62,837 nucleotides of DNA from Clostridiales bacterium (GTDB taxonomy: Bacteria > Bacillota > Clostridia > Oscillospirales > Acutalibacteraceae). Under the pieces are notes generated by a model that was given only the letters and a program-made list of their open reading frames with translations, was not told the origin of the DNA and searched no databases. The translations under genes and the position numbers were made by a program. Location of the stretch: positions 1-62,837 of the forward strand of contig JAAWQC010000010.1 in the NCBI GenBank assembly GCA_022800315.1. Direction: 5' to 3'. This document shows positions 16,416 through 26,946 of this stretch, one piece after another (the first letter of the stretch is position 1; each line of letters starts with the position of its first letter).

Positions 16416-16458
16416 TCTAACCATTGTTGTAATCGTTATTCTGTAGGAGGAAGTAGAC

Positions 16459-17757
16459 ATGAGTTTAAAATCGGCCAACAAATTGGAAAATAACCGTGTG
16501 GAACTGGAAGTGGAGGTTGACGCCGCCGCTTTTGAGGCCGCCGTTGCCAAGGCTTACAAAAAAAATATTCGCCGTATGAACGTACCTGGTTTCCGCAAGG
16601 GCAAGGCGCCCCGCCATCTGGTGGAAAAAATGTACGGTACCGGTGTGTTTTATGAGGACGCTGTCAACGACCTGTATCCCCAGGCCCTTGACGAGGCAGT
16701 GGCCGAGTCTGGCTACGAATATGTGGAGGACAAAATCGATCTCGACGTGACATCGGTGGGCGAGGAAGGCCTGCAGTTCAAGGCGGTTATCACTGTCCGC
16801 CCTGAGGTGGAGATCGACGGATATAAGGGACTGAAAGCCGAAAAGAAGGTGGAAGAGGTCACAGACGCCGATGTGGACGCCGAGGTGGAGAAGCTCCGCG
16901 ACCGCAACTCCCGCCTGGTGACGGTGGAAGACCGCGCCGCCGCTAACGGCGACACCGTCGTTTTTGATTTCGAAGGCTTTGTGGACAACCAGCCCTTTGA
17001 GGGCGGTAAAGCGGAAAACTATACCCTGGAGCTGGGTTCCAACCAGTTTATCCCCGGCTTTGAGGAGCAGATCGTTGGCAAAAAGACCGATGACGAATTC
17101 GACGTCAACGTGACCTTCCCCGAAGATTACCATGCCGAAGAGCTGAAGGGCAAAGCCGCCGTCTTCAAGTGCAGACTGCACGAGATAAAGGCAAAAGAGC
17201 TTCCCGAAGCGGACGACGAATTTGCCAAAGACGCCAGCGAGTTCGACACCATGGATGAGCTGAAGGCCGACCTGAAGAAGAAGCTGAGCGAACAGCGGGA
17301 ACATGCCGCTGAGGACGCTTTCGAGACCCAGCTGATCAATCAGCTGGTGGAGCTGGTGAAGGCCGATATCCCCGAGGCCATGTTCGTCAACCGTGTCAAC
17401 GAGGATATCCGCGAATTCGATTATCGCCTGCAAAACCAGGGCCTGAACCTGGAGATGTACCTGCAGTATACCGGTATGGATATGGACGGCTTCCGCGCTG
17501 GTTTCCGTGAGCAGGCCGAGAAAAAGGTCAAGATCCGTCTGGCGCTCGAGAAGATCGCTGAACTGGAGAAGATCGAACCCACGGCCGAGGAACTGGAAGA
17601 GGAGTACGGCAAATTTGCCGAGCAGTACAAAATGGACGTGGAAAAGATCAAGTCCCTGATTGCCGAAAAGGATCTCAAGAAGGATCTGGCTGTCGGTAAG
17701 GCGATGGACCTTGTCAAAGAAACGTCTGTTTCGGGCGGCAAAAAAGGCAAAAAATAA
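16459..17757 (+). CDS. tig: Trigger factor, ribosome-associated chaperone
   Basis: A 432-residue chaperone and peptidyl-prolyl isomerase that meets nascent chains at the ribosome exit. The ribosome-binding signature is present (GFRKGKAPRHLVEKMYG), then the FKBP-like PPIase domain (about residues 150-245, FDFEGFVDNQPFEGGKAENY) and a helical C-terminal domain. A Lys/Gly-rich tail ends the protein. AGGAGGAAG precedes the ATG. Next to clpP-clpX-lon, the usual protein quality-control cluster. Confidence 0.97.
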   Translation: MSLKSANKLENNRVELEVEVDAAAFEAAVAKAYKKNIRRMNVPGFRKGKAPRHLVEKMYGTGVFYEDAVNDLYPQALDEAVAESGYEYVEDKIDLDVTSVGEEGLQFKAVITVRPEVEIDGYKGLKAEKKVEEVTDADVDAEVEKLRDRNSRLVTVEDRAAANGDTVVFDFEGFVDNQPFEGGKAENYTLELGSNQFIPGFEEQIVGKKTDDEFDVNVTFPEDYHAEELKGKAAVFKCRLHEIKAKELPEADDEFAKDASEFDTMDELKADLKKKLSEQREHAAEDAFETQLINQLVELVKADIPEAMFVNRVNEDIREFDYRLQNQGLNLEMYLQYTGMDMDGFRAGFREQAEKKVKIRLALEKIAELEKIEPTAEELEEEYGKFAEQYKMDVEKIKSLIAEKDLKKDLAVGKAMDLVKETSVSGGKKGKK

Positions 17758-17867
17758 GTCTGATACCTGTCTGAACAGGAGGCAATGGGGTCATACTATG
17801 ACCGGCCATGATGAAGCCTCCGCCGATACACCACCGGCTTCACCGGAAGGAAAGGATGGATTGACCT

Positions 17868-18461
17868 ATGGATAGAATGAGCAGTTTGGTCCCTTATGTT
17901 GTCGAACAGACCAGCCGCGGCGAACGCAGCTACGATATTTTTTCACGTTTGCTCAACGACCGCATCATCATGCTGTCGGACGAGGTAAACGATGTGACCG
18001 CCTCTCTGGTGGTGGCCCAGCTTCTCTATCTGGAGGGGCAGGACCCCGATAAGCCCATCGAGCTGTATATCAACAGCCCCGGCGGCTCCATCACCTCCGG
18101 TATGGCGATCTACGACACCATGAATTTCATCAAATGCGACGTCTCCACCATTTGTATCGGTATGGCCGCCAGTATGGCTTCCTTCCTGCTGGCCGCCGGC
18201 ACCAAGGGCAAACGCATGGCGCTGCCCAACAGCGAGGTGATGATCCATCAGCCGATGGGCGGCGCCCAGGGTCAGGCCAGCGACGTGAAGATTCATGCCG
18301 AGCATATCCTGTTCATCCGTGACCGTATGAACAAGCTGATGGCGGAGATGACCGGTCAGCCGCTGGAAACCATCCAGCGCGATACCGAACGCGATAACTT
18401 CATGACAGCGGAAGACGCCATGAAATACGGACTGATTGATAAGATTATTACCAAACGCTGA
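17868..18461 (+). CDS. clpP: ATP-dependent Clp protease proteolytic subunit
   Basis: A 197-residue serine protease that forms the chamber used by ClpX and other ATPases. The catalytic triad is visible: Ser102 in GMAASMAS, His127 in VMIHQP and Asp172 in RDTERDNF. The [15 protein letters not shown] segment is strictly conserved. AAAGGATGG lies before the ATG at 17868; a second ATG three codons in is also possible. clpX follows after about 240 bases. Confidence 0.97.
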   Translation: MDRMSSLVPYVVEQTSRGERSYDIFSRLLNDRIIMLSDEVNDVTASLVVAQLLYLEGQDPDKPIELYINSPGGSITSGMAIYDTMNFIKCDVSTICIGMAASMASFLLAAGTKGKRMALPNSEVMIHQPMGGAQGQASDVKIHAEHILFIRDRMNKLMAEMTGQPLETIQRDTERDNFMTAEDAMKYGLIDKIITKR

Positions 18462-18704
18462 ATTTCGCCATATGCATGCTAATACGTAACGTGAAACGGC
18501 GAAATTCTCGAGAATGCTGCGCATTCTCCGAACAGAGATAGAAGCGGATTCTGCCCAAATTATTATGTATACCCAAGCGGGACGGCAGCGTTCGTTTTCC
18601 CAGCAGAGTGAAACCTTTACAGGGAGCGATGTCCCTGGTAAACAGCAGAGATGCGGATAACGATCAACCATAATGAATGATACCGGAAGGCGGAGGAACC
18701 CAGC

Positions 18705-20006
18705 ATGCCGAAAAACGACGAAAACAGAATTGTCAGCTGCTCCTTCTGCGGTAAAACGCAGGACGAGGTACACCGCCTGATCGCCGGGCCAAACGTCTAC
18801 ATCTGCAACGAATGTGTGGAGCTGTGCGAATCCATTCTGGAGGAAGGCACCAACTTTACCAAACGGCGTGCCGATGAGGCCCCGGCTCAGCTGCCCAAGC
18901 CCATGGAGATCAAGCAGGGGCTGGACGAATATGTCATCGGGCAGGACGACGCCAAGGTGGCGCTGTCGGTGGCGGTTTACAACCACTATAAGCGGATATA
19001 CTTCGGGTCCACTCTGGATACCGAACTGGGTAAAAGCAACGTGCTGTTGCTGGGGCCCACCGGTGTCGGTAAAACGGCTCTTGCTCAGACGCTGGCCCGC
19101 ATTCTCGATGTACCCTTCGCCATTACCGACGCCACGACGCTGACCGAGGCTGGCTATGTGGGCGAGGATGTGGAGAATATTCTGCTCCGGCTGATCCAGG
19201 CTGCCGACTACGATGTGGAAAAAGCGGAACGCGGCATCATCTATGTCGACGAAATCGATAAAATCGCCCGGCGCAGTGAGAACCCCTCCATTACCCGCGA
19301 TGTCAGCGGCGAGGGTGTGCAGCAGGCGTTGCTGAAGATTCTGGAGGGCACGGTTGCCAATGTGCCGCCTTCCGGCGGCCGTAAGCATCCGCAGCAGGAT
19401 TTCATTCAGATCGACACCACCAACATCCTGTTTATCTGCGGCGGAGCCTTCGACGGCGTCGAAAAGATCATTGAAAAACGTCTGTCTACGGGGTCGCTGG
19501 GCTTCAGCGGCGAAGTGATGTCAAAAAAGGATAAAGAGCGGTATCGCCTCTATAAAGAGCTGGTGCCCCAGGATCTGATCAAATTTGGCCTTATCCCCGA
19601 ATTGGTAGGCCGTATGCCGGTGGTCACCACATTGGAGTCGCTGGACGCGGCGGCGCTGGTCAAGATTTTGACCGAGCCGAAAAACGCGGTGCTCAAACAG
19701 TACACCCAGCTGTTCGATATGGATGACGTCAAGCTGGAATTCACCAAGGAAGCTCTTACCGCCGTGGCGGAAAAGACGCTGGAGCGCAATACCGGTGCCC
19801 GCGGCCTGCGGTCGGTAATGGAAGAATTGCTGACTCAGCTGATGTACGAGGTTCCTTCCGACCATACCATCGAAAAGGTGACCATTACGAAGGACTGCGT
19901 GGAGAAGGGGGCAAAACCCGACCTGACCATCAATCCGGACCGGAAGCCTACCAAGATGAAAGTCCCTGTCAAGAGCCACGGTGGCCGCCGGAAGGTGACA
20001 GCTTGA
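18705..20006 (+). CDS. clpX: ClpX unfoldase ATPase
   Basis: A 433-residue AAA+ ATPase that recognises, unfolds and feeds substrates into ClpP. An N-terminal zinc-binding domain carries two Cys pairs (CSFCG and CNECVELC). The Walker A motif is GPTGVGKT, the Walker [10 protein letters not shown], and the ClpP-contacting loop region IGF-like element appears as LGFSGE. AAGGCGGAGGAACC precedes the ATG. Encoded between clpP and lon. Confidence 0.97.
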   Translation: MPKNDENRIVSCSFCGKTQDEVHRLIAGPNVYICNECVELCESILEEGTNFTKRRADEAPAQLPKPMEIKQGLDEYVIGQDDAKVALSVAVYNHYKRIYFGSTLDTELGKSNVLLLGPTGVGKTALAQTLARILDVPFAITDATTLTEAGYVGEDVENILLRLIQAADYDVEKAERGIIYVDEIDKIARRSENPSITRDVSGEGVQQALLKILEGTVANVPPSGGRKHPQQDFIQIDTTNILFICGGAFDGVEKIIEKRLSTGSLGFSGEVMSKKDKERYRLYKELVPQDLIKFGLIPELVGRMPVVTTLESLDAAALVKILTEPKNAVLKQYTQLFDMDDVKLEFTKEALTAVAEKTLERNTGARGLRSVMEELLTQLMYEVPSDHTIEKVTITKDCVEKGAKPDLTINPDRKPTKMKVPVKSHGGRRKVTA

Positions 20007-20044
20007 TGCGATAGGAATCGGATACCTGATCTGAAACATTTTTC

Positions 20045-20098
20045 GGATAAAGGCCAGATGTCGGATGCCAATGACGGCGTCTGCATCCGGCCTTTTTA
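20045..20098 (+). terminator. Terminator-like hairpin between clpX and lon
   Basis: AAAGGCC pairs with GGCCTTT, enclosing a GGATGC/GCATCC stem, with a T run. lon starts about 60 bases later with no strong new promoter seen, so this may attenuate rather than end the transcript. Confidence 0.7.
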
Positions 20099-20159
20099 TC
20101 TCACAGACCTGCGAGGGGACCCCGGCTGCGGGACGGCAGGGCGGAAAGCGAGGACTCCC

Positions 20160-22565
20160 ATGGAATTACAGAAAAAAATAGCCCGCATCAAAACCCTTCC
20201 ACTGCTGCCGATGCGGGGCTTGGTACTGTTTCCTTCCCAATCGATGCATTTCGACGTGGGACGGCGTAAATCGGTGCTGGCTGTCAGCGCGGCGATGGAA
20301 CGGGATCAGCTGATTTTTCTCACGGCGCAGAAGGATATGACCGACGATGAGCCGGACTCTTCGGGTATTGCGGATATCGGCGTCGTTGCCCGTATCCGGC
20401 AGATCCTCCGCCTGCCAGGCGATGGGATGCGCATCATGGCTGAGGGGCTCTACCGTGCACGCATCCGAGAATACATACAGACCGAGCCTTATTATGAGAC
20501 CACGGTGAGGGAGTGCCTGGAAAGCCGGCCCGCCGACCCACTGCGGCGGGAAGCGCTGGTGCGTCAATCCCGTGAAGCCTTTGGGCATTACATGCAGATG
20601 AACGCCGGTGCTTCCCCGGAAGTGTCCCTGCATGTGGCGGCGGAAAGCGATCTCAGCCGTCTGACAGACTATATCGCGGCCAATCTGGCGCTGCCGCCGG
20701 AGGATAAACAGCGTATCCTGTCCACTCTGCCGGTGGAAAAACGGAGCGAAACCCTGCTGGCCCTGCTGGAAAAGGAAAACGAACTGCTCGCCATCGAAAA
20801 AGAGATAGAAAAGCGGGTGCAGGAGCAGGTTGAGAAGAATCAGAAGGAATACTATCTGCGGGAGCAGGTAAAGGCTATTTACACCGAACTGGGCGACGCC
20901 GACAATCCTCAGGAGGAGGCGGACGCCTACCGGGAAAAGGTAAAGGCCCTGTCGTTGGGCGGGGAGGGGGAGGAATCCCTTTTGCGGGAGTGCGACCGCC
21001 TGTACAAGATGCCTCCCGGTTCCCATGAGGCGGCGGTCATCCGCAGCTATCTGGATGTATGCCTCGCGCTGCCCTGGCATCAGCGGACGGCGGATAAGCT
21101 GGACCTGGCCAGAGCACAGAAGGTGCTGGACCGGGATCATTACGGGCTGGAAAAGATCAAGGAGCGGATTCTGGAAATTCTGGCCGTGCGGGTGCTGGCG
21201 CCCGATATCCGCGGACAGGTGATCTGTCTGGCCGGTCCTCCCGGCGTGGGCAAGACCTCGGTGGCCAAATCTATCGCCTCCGCTATGGGCCGTCGATATG
21301 TGCGGGTATCGCTGGGCGGTGTGCGGGATGAGGCGGATATCCGCGGACATCGTAAAACCTATATCGGCGCAATGCCGGGCCGTATCCTGAACGCCGTGCG
21401 GCAGGCGGGGGTCAAAAACCCGGTGATCCTGCTGGACGAGATCGACAAGATGAGCAGTGATTTTCGCGGCGACCCCGCCTCCGCCATGCTGGAAGTGCTG
21501 GATACCGAGCAGAACAGCGCCTTTCGCGACCATTATGTGGAGCTGCCCTTCGACCTGTCGGAGGTGCTCTTCATCACCACCGCCAACAATGCGGACGCCA
21601 TTCCTGCGCCGCTGTACGACCGGATGGACGTGATTACGCTGTCCAGCTACACGGCGGAGGATAAGCGGCACATTGCCATGGATCACCTGCTGCCCCGTCA
21701 GTTGAAGCGTCATGGCCTGAACCGCCGTCAGTTTTCGATGAACGATGAAACGATGCGTGACCTGATCGCGGGCTATACGAAGGAGGCGGGTGTCCGCGGG
21801 CTGGAACGCCTTATCGCCAGGGTCATCCGCAAGGCGGCTAAAAAAATCGCGGCGGGAGAGGCGAAACGGGTGCTGGTCAACGCTGGCGATCTGGAAGCCT
21901 ACCTGGGGCCGCGCCGCTACAAAGAGGAAGGCCTGCTTCCCCATGACGAGGTGGGTGTGGTCAACGGGCTGGCCTGGACATCGGTGGGCGGCGAAACCAT
22001 GCCGGTGGAGGTGGCGGTGCTGGACGGTACCGGTAAAATCGAACTCACCGGCTCACTGGGCGACGTGATGAAGGAATCCGCCCGCACCGCCATCAGCTAT
22101 GTGCGCAGCCGCGCGGCGGAATGGCGGATCGACGGAGAATTCTATAAAAAGAAGGATATCCATATCCACGTGCCGGAGGGCGCGGTGCCCAAGGACGGCC
22201 CCTCCGCCGGCGTGACCATTGCCACCGCGATCTTTTCGGCGCTGACAGATACGCCGGTGCGCCGGGATGTCGCGATGACAGGGGAGATTACGCTGCGGGG
22301 CCGTGTGCTGCCCATCGGCGGCCTGAAGGAAAAAACCATGGCCGCCTACTGCCATGGGGTCAGGACAGTGATCATACCCGCGGACAATGAGGCCGACCTG
22401 GCCGAGATCGATCCGTTGGTCCGCCGGGAACTGACCTTCGTTCCCGCCAGGCATCTGGATACCGTGCTGGAAACGGCGCTTTTACTTCCGCCAGAGAAGC
22501 CGGCGGGTTCAAAAGCGCCGATGGAGCCGCTGCCCGCCGGCGAAACGACTGCAGTGCCGCAATGA
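20160..22565 (+). CDS. lon: ATP-dependent protease Lon
   Basis: An 801-residue AAA+ protease with its substrate-binding N-domain ([15 protein letters not shown]), a coiled-coil middle ([12 protein letters not shown]), the Walker [10 protein letters not shown], and the C-terminal Ser/Lys protease domain with KDGPSAG. It degrades misfolded and regulatory proteins. The ATG at 20160 follows GCGAGGA; 34 in-frame codons upstream overlap the clpX terminator and do not look like Lon. engB follows, as in many Firmicutes. Confidence 0.96.
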   Translation: MELQKKIARIKTLPLLPMRGLVLFPSQSMHFDVGRRKSVLAVSAAMERDQLIFLTAQKDMTDDEPDSSGIADIGVVARIRQILRLPGDGMRIMAEGLYRARIREYIQTEPYYETTVRECLESRPADPLRREALVRQSREAFGHYMQMNAGASPEVSLHVAAESDLSRLTDYIAANLALPPEDKQRILSTLPVEKRSETLLALLEKENELLAIEKEIEKRVQEQVEKNQKEYYLREQVKAIYTELGDADNPQEEADAYREKVKALSLGGEGEESLLRECDRLYKMPPGSHEAAVIRSYLDVCLALPWHQRTADKLDLARAQKVLDRDHYGLEKIKERILEILAVRVLAPDIRGQVICLAGPPGVGKTSVAKSIASAMGRRYVRVSLGGVRDEADIRGHRKTYIGAMPGRILNAVRQAGVKNPVILLDEIDKMSSDFRGDPASAMLEVLDTEQNSAFRDHYVELPFDLSEVLFITTANNADAIPAPLYDRMDVITLSSYTAEDKRHIAMDHLLPRQLKRHGLNRRQFSMNDETMRDLIAGYTKEAGVRGLERLIARVIRKAAKKIAAGEAKRVLVNAGDLEAYLGPRRYKEEGLLPHDEVGVVNGLAWTSVGGETMPVEVAVLDGTGKIELTGSLGDVMKESARTAISYVRSRAAEWRIDGEFYKKKDIHIHVPEGAVPKDGPSAGVTIATAIFSALTDTPVRRDVAMTGEITLRGRVLPIGGLKEKTMAAYCHGVRTVIIPADNEADLAEIDPLVRRELTFVPARHLDTVLETALLLPPEKPAGSKAPMEPLPAGETTAVPQ

Positions 22566-22612
22566 CAAAAGGATGTTGAACATTCGTGATTGTATAACAG
22601 GGGGGATGTCAG

Positions 22613-23200
22613 GTGAAAATAGAATCCGCTGTTTTTGAACTGTCCATCGGCCTGCCGGAGCAGCTGCCGCCGGACGAACTGCCCGAAATCGCTTTTTCCG
22701 GCCGGTCCAACGTGGGAAAATCCTCTCTGATCAACCGACTGCTCAATCGCAGGGGGTTGGCACGGACCAGCGCGACGCCTGGCAAGACCGCCACCATCAA
22801 CTTTTATCGTCTGGATACCTTGCGCCTGGCCGATCTGCCGGGTTACGGATATGCCAAAGTTTCGGATAAGGAGAAAAAACGCTGGCGGGGCCTGATCGAG
22901 GGTTATCTGGAAGCGGACCGTGACCTGCGTCTGGTGATCCAGCTGCTGGATATCCGGCATGCCCCCTCCGCCGACGACCGCACCATGCTGGAGTATCTGA
23001 CCCAGCGGGAAATCCCCTTTATCGTGGTGCTGACCAAATCGGATAAGCTGAATAAAACCGAGCGCGCGAATCGCCTGGCCGCGTTCGAAGAGATATTTGC
23101 CGATTACGAGGGGCTGACCGTAATCCCCTTCTCGGCGACGAACGGCGAAGGAGCGGAGGAAATCCGCGGGATTCTGCGGGATGTGGCCGAGGGCGAATAA
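22613..23200 (+). CDS. engB: Ribosome biogenesis GTPase EngB (YsxC)
   Basis: A 195-residue GTPase involved in 50S assembly. The P-loop GRSNVGKSSLINRL, the G2/G3 region with TPGKTATINFY and DLPGYGYAKVS, and the NKxD-equivalent LTKSDKLNK are all present. GTG start after AGGGGGGATGT. The lon-engB order is conserved in Firmicutes. Confidence 0.95.
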   Translation: MKIESAVFELSIGLPEQLPPDELPEIAFSGRSNVGKSSLINRLLNRRGLARTSATPGKTATINFYRLDTLRLADLPGYGYAKVSDKEKKRWRGLIEGYLEADRDLRLVIQLLDIRHAPSADDRTMLEYLTQREIPFIVVLTKSDKLNKTERANRLAAFEEIFADYEGLTVIPFSATNGEGAEEIRGILRDVAEGE

Positions 23201-23238
23201 CCGCCGCCGGAACAGTTAACAGGAAAGGACGATACTCT

Positions 23239-24537
23239 ATGTTTCTTTCGAAAGGATTAACCATAAACGACAGGGGGCACCTGACCATCGGCGGATGCGA
23301 TACGGTGGAACTTGCCGCCGCCTATGGTACGCCGCTTTACGTAATGGACGAGGACTCCATCCGCGAAGCGCTGCGGGAGTATGTGCGCTCGATGAACGAG
23401 CACTATCCCCAAGGCGGCCGGATCGCCTACGCCAGCAAGGCCTGCAGCTTTCTGGAGATGTATCGGATCGTGAACGAGGAGGGCTGCGGCGCCGACGTCG
23501 CCTCGGCAGGGGAGCTATATACCGCCCTGCAGGCGGGCTTCCCGGCGGATAAGCTGTATTTCCATGGCAATAACAAACCTGCCGGCGAACTGTGCATGGC
23601 GCTGGAGGCCGGGGTGGGCCGCATCGTGGTGGACAACTTGCCCGAGCTGCACCGGCTGTCCGCCGTGGCAAAGGAACTGGGACGTACGGCGGAGATCCTG
23701 CTGCGCGTCACACCGGGTATCGACGCGCATACCCACAGCTTCATCCGCACCGGGCAGATCGATTCCAAGTTCGGCCTGACTATGGAAAACGGCGACGCGC
23801 TGGAGGCGGTGAAGGAGGCGCTCGTACTGGAAGGGATCGTGATCAAAGGCGTCCACTGCCATATCGGCTCCCAGATATTCGACGCCGATCCCTTTATCCA
23901 CGCGGCGGAGGTGCTGCTGCAATTTCTTGCCGAAATACGCCGTGAGACCGGCGCCGCCCTGACCGAGATGAATCTGGGTGGCGGCTTCGGTATCGCCTAC
24001 ACCGGCGGGGACAAGCCCCGTCCCTACAGCGAATATATGGCCATGGTTTCCGGCGCGCTGAAGAAAAAGGCGGAGGAGCTGGATTTTCCCCTGCCCTTCA
24101 TCGTCCTGGAACCGGGACGCTCCATCGCGGCCCCCGCAGGCATCACCCTGTATACGGTGGGCGGCGTCAAGGAAATACCCGGCGTGCGTACCTACGTCAG
24201 CGTGGACGGCGGTATGGCGGATAATCCCCGCTACGCCCTGTATCAGGCGGAGTACACGGTGGTGGCCGCCGGCAGGATGAACGAACCGGCTGTCCGAAAC
24301 GCAGCCATCGCGGGCCGCTGCTGTGAAAGCGGGGATATGATCCAGGAGAACGTCCCTCTTCCCGCGGTGGACAGCGGTGACCTGCTGGCCGTGCTGGCGA
24401 CGGGCGCCTACAATTACAGCATGTCCTCCAACTACAACCGCCTGCCTCGTCCCGCCGTCGTGATGGCCAAGGACGGCAAATCCCGCGTGGTGGTGCGGGG
24501 GGAGACCTACGACGATCTGATCCGCAACGATATCTGA
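23239..24537 (+). CDS. lysA: Diaminopimelate decarboxylase
   Basis: A 432-residue fold-III pyridoxal-phosphate enzyme catalysing the last step of lysine synthesis. The cofactor lysine is in AYASKACS. HCHIGSQIFD, NLGGGFGI, LEPGRSI and the CESGD segment that supplies the second subunit's active-site Cys are all present. AGGAAAGGAC precedes the ATG. It appears monocistronic, with a terminator after it. Confidence 0.96.
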   Translation: MFLSKGLTINDRGHLTIGGCDTVELAAAYGTPLYVMDEDSIREALREYVRSMNEHYPQGGRIAYASKACSFLEMYRIVNEEGCGADVASAGELYTALQAGFPADKLYFHGNNKPAGELCMALEAGVGRIVVDNLPELHRLSAVAKELGRTAEILLRVTPGIDAHTHSFIRTGQIDSKFGLTMENGDALEAVKEALVLEGIVIKGVHCHIGSQIFDADPFIHAAEVLLQFLAEIRRETGAALTEMNLGGGFGIAYTGGDKPRPYSEYMAMVSGALKKKAEELDFPLPFIVLEPGRSIAAPAGITLYTVGGVKEIPGVRTYVSVDGGMADNPRYALYQAEYTVVAAGRMNEPAVRNAAIAGRCCESGDMIQENVPLPAVDSGDLLAVLATGAYNYSMSSNYNRLPRPAVVMAKDGKSRVVVRGETYDDLIRNDI

Positions 24538-24540
24538 ATT

Positions 24541-24572
24541 ATCCCCTCCGCGCATCCCGCGGAGGGGATTTT
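24541..24572 (+). terminator. Intrinsic terminator after lysA
   Basis: A 12-base-pair stem ATCCCCTCCGCG/CGCGGAGGGGAT followed by TTT. Confidence 0.85.
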
Positions 24573-24645
24573 GCGTATCCCGACGAAGGAACGGGCTATA
24601 CTAAAACAGGATCGGCTTGCCAAAGGACAAAAGGAGGAGCGGAGG

Positions 24646-26889
24646 ATGCGTTTGTGGCACGAAGCGCTGCTGTCCGAGCTGCCCCGCGCCCAGCTTCTCG
24701 GCCAGCACCGGGAATGCTGCGCCCTCCGCGGCGGCAGCTGGGGGAAGCCCCATGCCGTGGTCAACTATGTCTTCGCCCATCCGATGGAGGATCTGTACGT
24801 GTATCATCGACGGGTCATGGCGGAGATGGAGCGGCGGGGCTATACGGTGGAACGCCGGTGGTATCGACCCGACTACCGCGGAAAACGGCGGCCTGCTTAT
24901 CACCCGGATGAGGAACGACTATGGAAGATGTGGGGACGGATGCCCGTCTATCAGGAACACGACGACGGCTATCTGTCCGAATGCCTGCTGAATCTGAGGA
25001 ACAAGGGAATTGCAGTGGAAACTGACAGCCCGCTGTGCTACAATACCCATAGCCCTATGGAAAATTACGGGAAAGGACGGCGATTGCCGATGGAGAACGA
25101 AGCGCGCCAGAAGATCGAACCGCAGTATAAGTGGCGGCTCACCGATATTTATGAAACAGAAGAGGACTGGGAGAAGGCTTTACAGCGGGTGGTGTCCCTT
25201 AACGATCAGATGAAGGGATATCGCGGCCGACTGGGGGAGAGCGCCGCCGTGCTGGCCGAGGCGCTTGCGCTGGATGAAAAACTGTCGGTGGAGCTGGAGC
25301 AGATGTTTCTGTATACCAAGCTGTACCGGGACCTGGATCACGCTGACCCCTATTACCAGTCCCTGAACGACCGGGCGCTCAGTGTGCTGTACCAGGTGCA
25401 GGAGGATGGGGCTTTCGTCATGCCGGAGCTGGCCGCCATCCAACCGGATACCCTGCTGAAATGGGTGAGGGAGACCCCGGCGCTCCGCGATTACGCCCAC
25501 ATGGCCGACGATATCATCCGCAGCCGGGCCCATGTCCTCTCCGAACGGGAGGAACAGCTGATGGCCATGGCTACCCCTGCGCTGGAAACGATGGATACTG
25601 CCTTCACTCTGCTGGACAGCGTCGACCTCAAGCGCGGCGAGGTGACCGACGAAGAGGGAAAACGCGTACCCTTGACCGACGGCCTGTACAGCCGTCTCCG
25701 GGACAGCCGCAAACGAGAGGTGCGCGCCGGCGCGTTTCAGGCGATGCATGAAGCCTTCGCCGCCATGGGCAACACCATCGCGGCCCTGTATGCCGGCAGT
25801 GTGCGGGCCGATGTGTTCCGCGCCCGCGCCCGTGGATATCAGAGCAGCCTGGACGCCGCCCTGTTCTCCGACAACCTGCCCCGTTCCATCTATACCGGTC
25901 TCATTGAGGCGGTGCACGAGGCGCTGCCCTCCTATTACCGTTATCTGGAGCTTCGCCGGAAGGCGCTGGGCCTGGACGAGCTGCACATTTACGACTGTTA
26001 TCTTCCCATTGTGGATACGCCGGACAAGGAATACACCTACGAAGAGGCCTGTGACACGGTGAAGAATTATCTGAAGCCCCTGGGCGATACCTACCGGGAG
26101 GACCTGGACCGACTCCTCTCCGGCGGATGGGTGGATGTCTATGAAACGCCGGGCAAGGCTACCGGCGCCTATGCCTGTGGGGTCTACGGCGTGCATCCGT
26201 ATATGCTGCTCAATTTTTCGGGCAAGCTGAACGATGTGTTCACGGTGGCCCATGAGGCGGGGCATTGCCTGCACACCTACTATTCCGACCAGCAGCCTTA
26301 TATAAATAAGGACTATCCCATTTTTCTGGCCGAGATTGCCTCCACTGTTAACGAGAATATCCTGATGCGGGAGATGATGGCGGGATGCGACCTCTCCACC
26401 GAAGAAGGACGGAAAGAAAAGGCCTACCTCATCAACCGGTATCTGGAGGAGTTCAAAGGCTCGGTGTTTCGCCAGACAATGTTCGCAGAATTCGAGCTGA
26501 AGGCTCACGAGATGGCGGAGAGGGGGGAGCCTCTGACAGCGGAGGCCTTGTGTGCCGTGTACCACGACCTGCTCACCCTGTATTTCGGTCCGGATGTGGT
26601 GATCGACGAATATATGGATTGGGAATGGGCGCGCATTCCTCATTTTTATAACGCGTTTTATGTGTTCAAATACGCCACCGGTTTTTCCGCAGCGGCGGCT
26701 ATCAGCCGCAGGCTGCTGGACGGCGGCGACCGGGAGCCTTATCTGCGGTTCCTGGCAGCCGGCGGCAGCGATTATCCCGCCGATACACTCAAACGGGCGG
26801 GCGTCGATATGTCCACGCCGGAACCGGCCCGTGTGGCCCTGCGGGAATTCGATTCACTGGTGGGTGAGCTGGCGGACCTGATAGGCTGA
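24646..26889 (+). CDS. pepF: Pyrimidine-dimer-glycosylase-like domain fused in frame to oligoendopeptidase F
   Basis: One uninterrupted 747-codon frame. Residues 1-120 match the TIGR02328 / Pyr_excise family (MRLWHEALLSELPRAQLLGQ, HRECCALRG, later NLRNKGI), relatives of T4 endonuclease V. From the ATG at 25090 the remaining 599 residues are a full-length oligoendopeptidase F (family M3), with the zinc motif HEAGH at residues 388-392 of that part. The joining stretch of about 25 residues looks like translated intergenic DNA. It holds a promoter (25016-25044) and an AAAGGACGG before the second ATG. So PepF alone may be the main product, and the upstream gene may simply have lost its stop codon. 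Confidence 0.8.
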   Translation: MRLWHEALLSELPRAQLLGQHRECCALRGGSWGKPHAVVNYVFAHPMEDLYVYHRRVMAEMERRGYTVERRWYRPDYRGKRRPAYHPDEERLWKMWGRMPVYQEHDDGYLSECLLNLRNKGIAVETDSPLCYNTHSPMENYGKGRRLPMENEARQKIEPQYKWRLTDIYETEEDWEKALQRVVSLNDQMKGYRGRLGESAAVLAEALALDEKLSVELEQMFLYTKLYRDLDHADPYYQSLNDRALSVLYQVQEDGAFVMPELAAIQPDTLLKWVRETPALRDYAHMADDIIRSRAHVLSEREEQLMAMATPALETMDTAFTLLDSVDLKRGEVTDEEGKRVPLTDGLYSRLRDSRKREVRAGAFQAMHEAFAAMGNTIAALYAGSVRADVFRARARGYQSSLDAALFSDNLPRSIYTGLIEAVHEALPSYYRYLELRRKALGLDELHIYDCYLPIVDTPDKEYTYEEACDTVKNYLKPLGDTYREDLDRLLSGGWVDVYETPGKATGAYACGVYGVHPYMLLNFSGKLNDVFTVAHEAGHCLHTYYSDQQPYINKDYPIFLAEIASTVNENILMREMMAGCDLSTEEGRKEKAYLINRYLEEFKGSVFRQTMFAEFELKAHEMAERGEPLTAEALCAVYHDLLTLYFGPDVVIDEYMDWEWARIPHFYNAFYVFKYATGFSAAAAISRRLLDGGDREPYLRFLAAGGSDYPADTLKRAGVDMSTPEPARVALREFDSLVGELADLIG
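25016..25044 (+). promoter_or_regulatory. Internal promoter for the pepF part
   Basis: TGGAAA (25016-25021) and TACAAT (25039-25044) are separated by 17 bases, in the linker between the two fused parts. Confidence 0.55.
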
Positions 26890-26899
26890 ACCTCCGTAT

Positions 26900-26946
26900 A
26901 AAATAAGGCGTCCCTCTCCATGATAAGGAGGGGGACGCCTTATTTT
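26900..26946. terminator. Bidirectional terminator between pepF and tspO
   Basis: AAAATAAGGCGTCCC pairs with GGGACGCCTTATTTT around an inner CTCC/GGAG stem. The A and T runs make it work in both directions for these converging genes. Confidence 0.93.

Noticed and set aside
17798-17876. A 25-codon frame between tig and clpP
   Set aside because: It overlaps the clpP start, has poor spacing to the nearest ribosome-binding sequence and has no distinguishing features.
20166-21944. A 592-codon minus-strand frame opposite lon
   Set aside because: Antisense shadow of Lon, whose motifs are complete on the plus strand.
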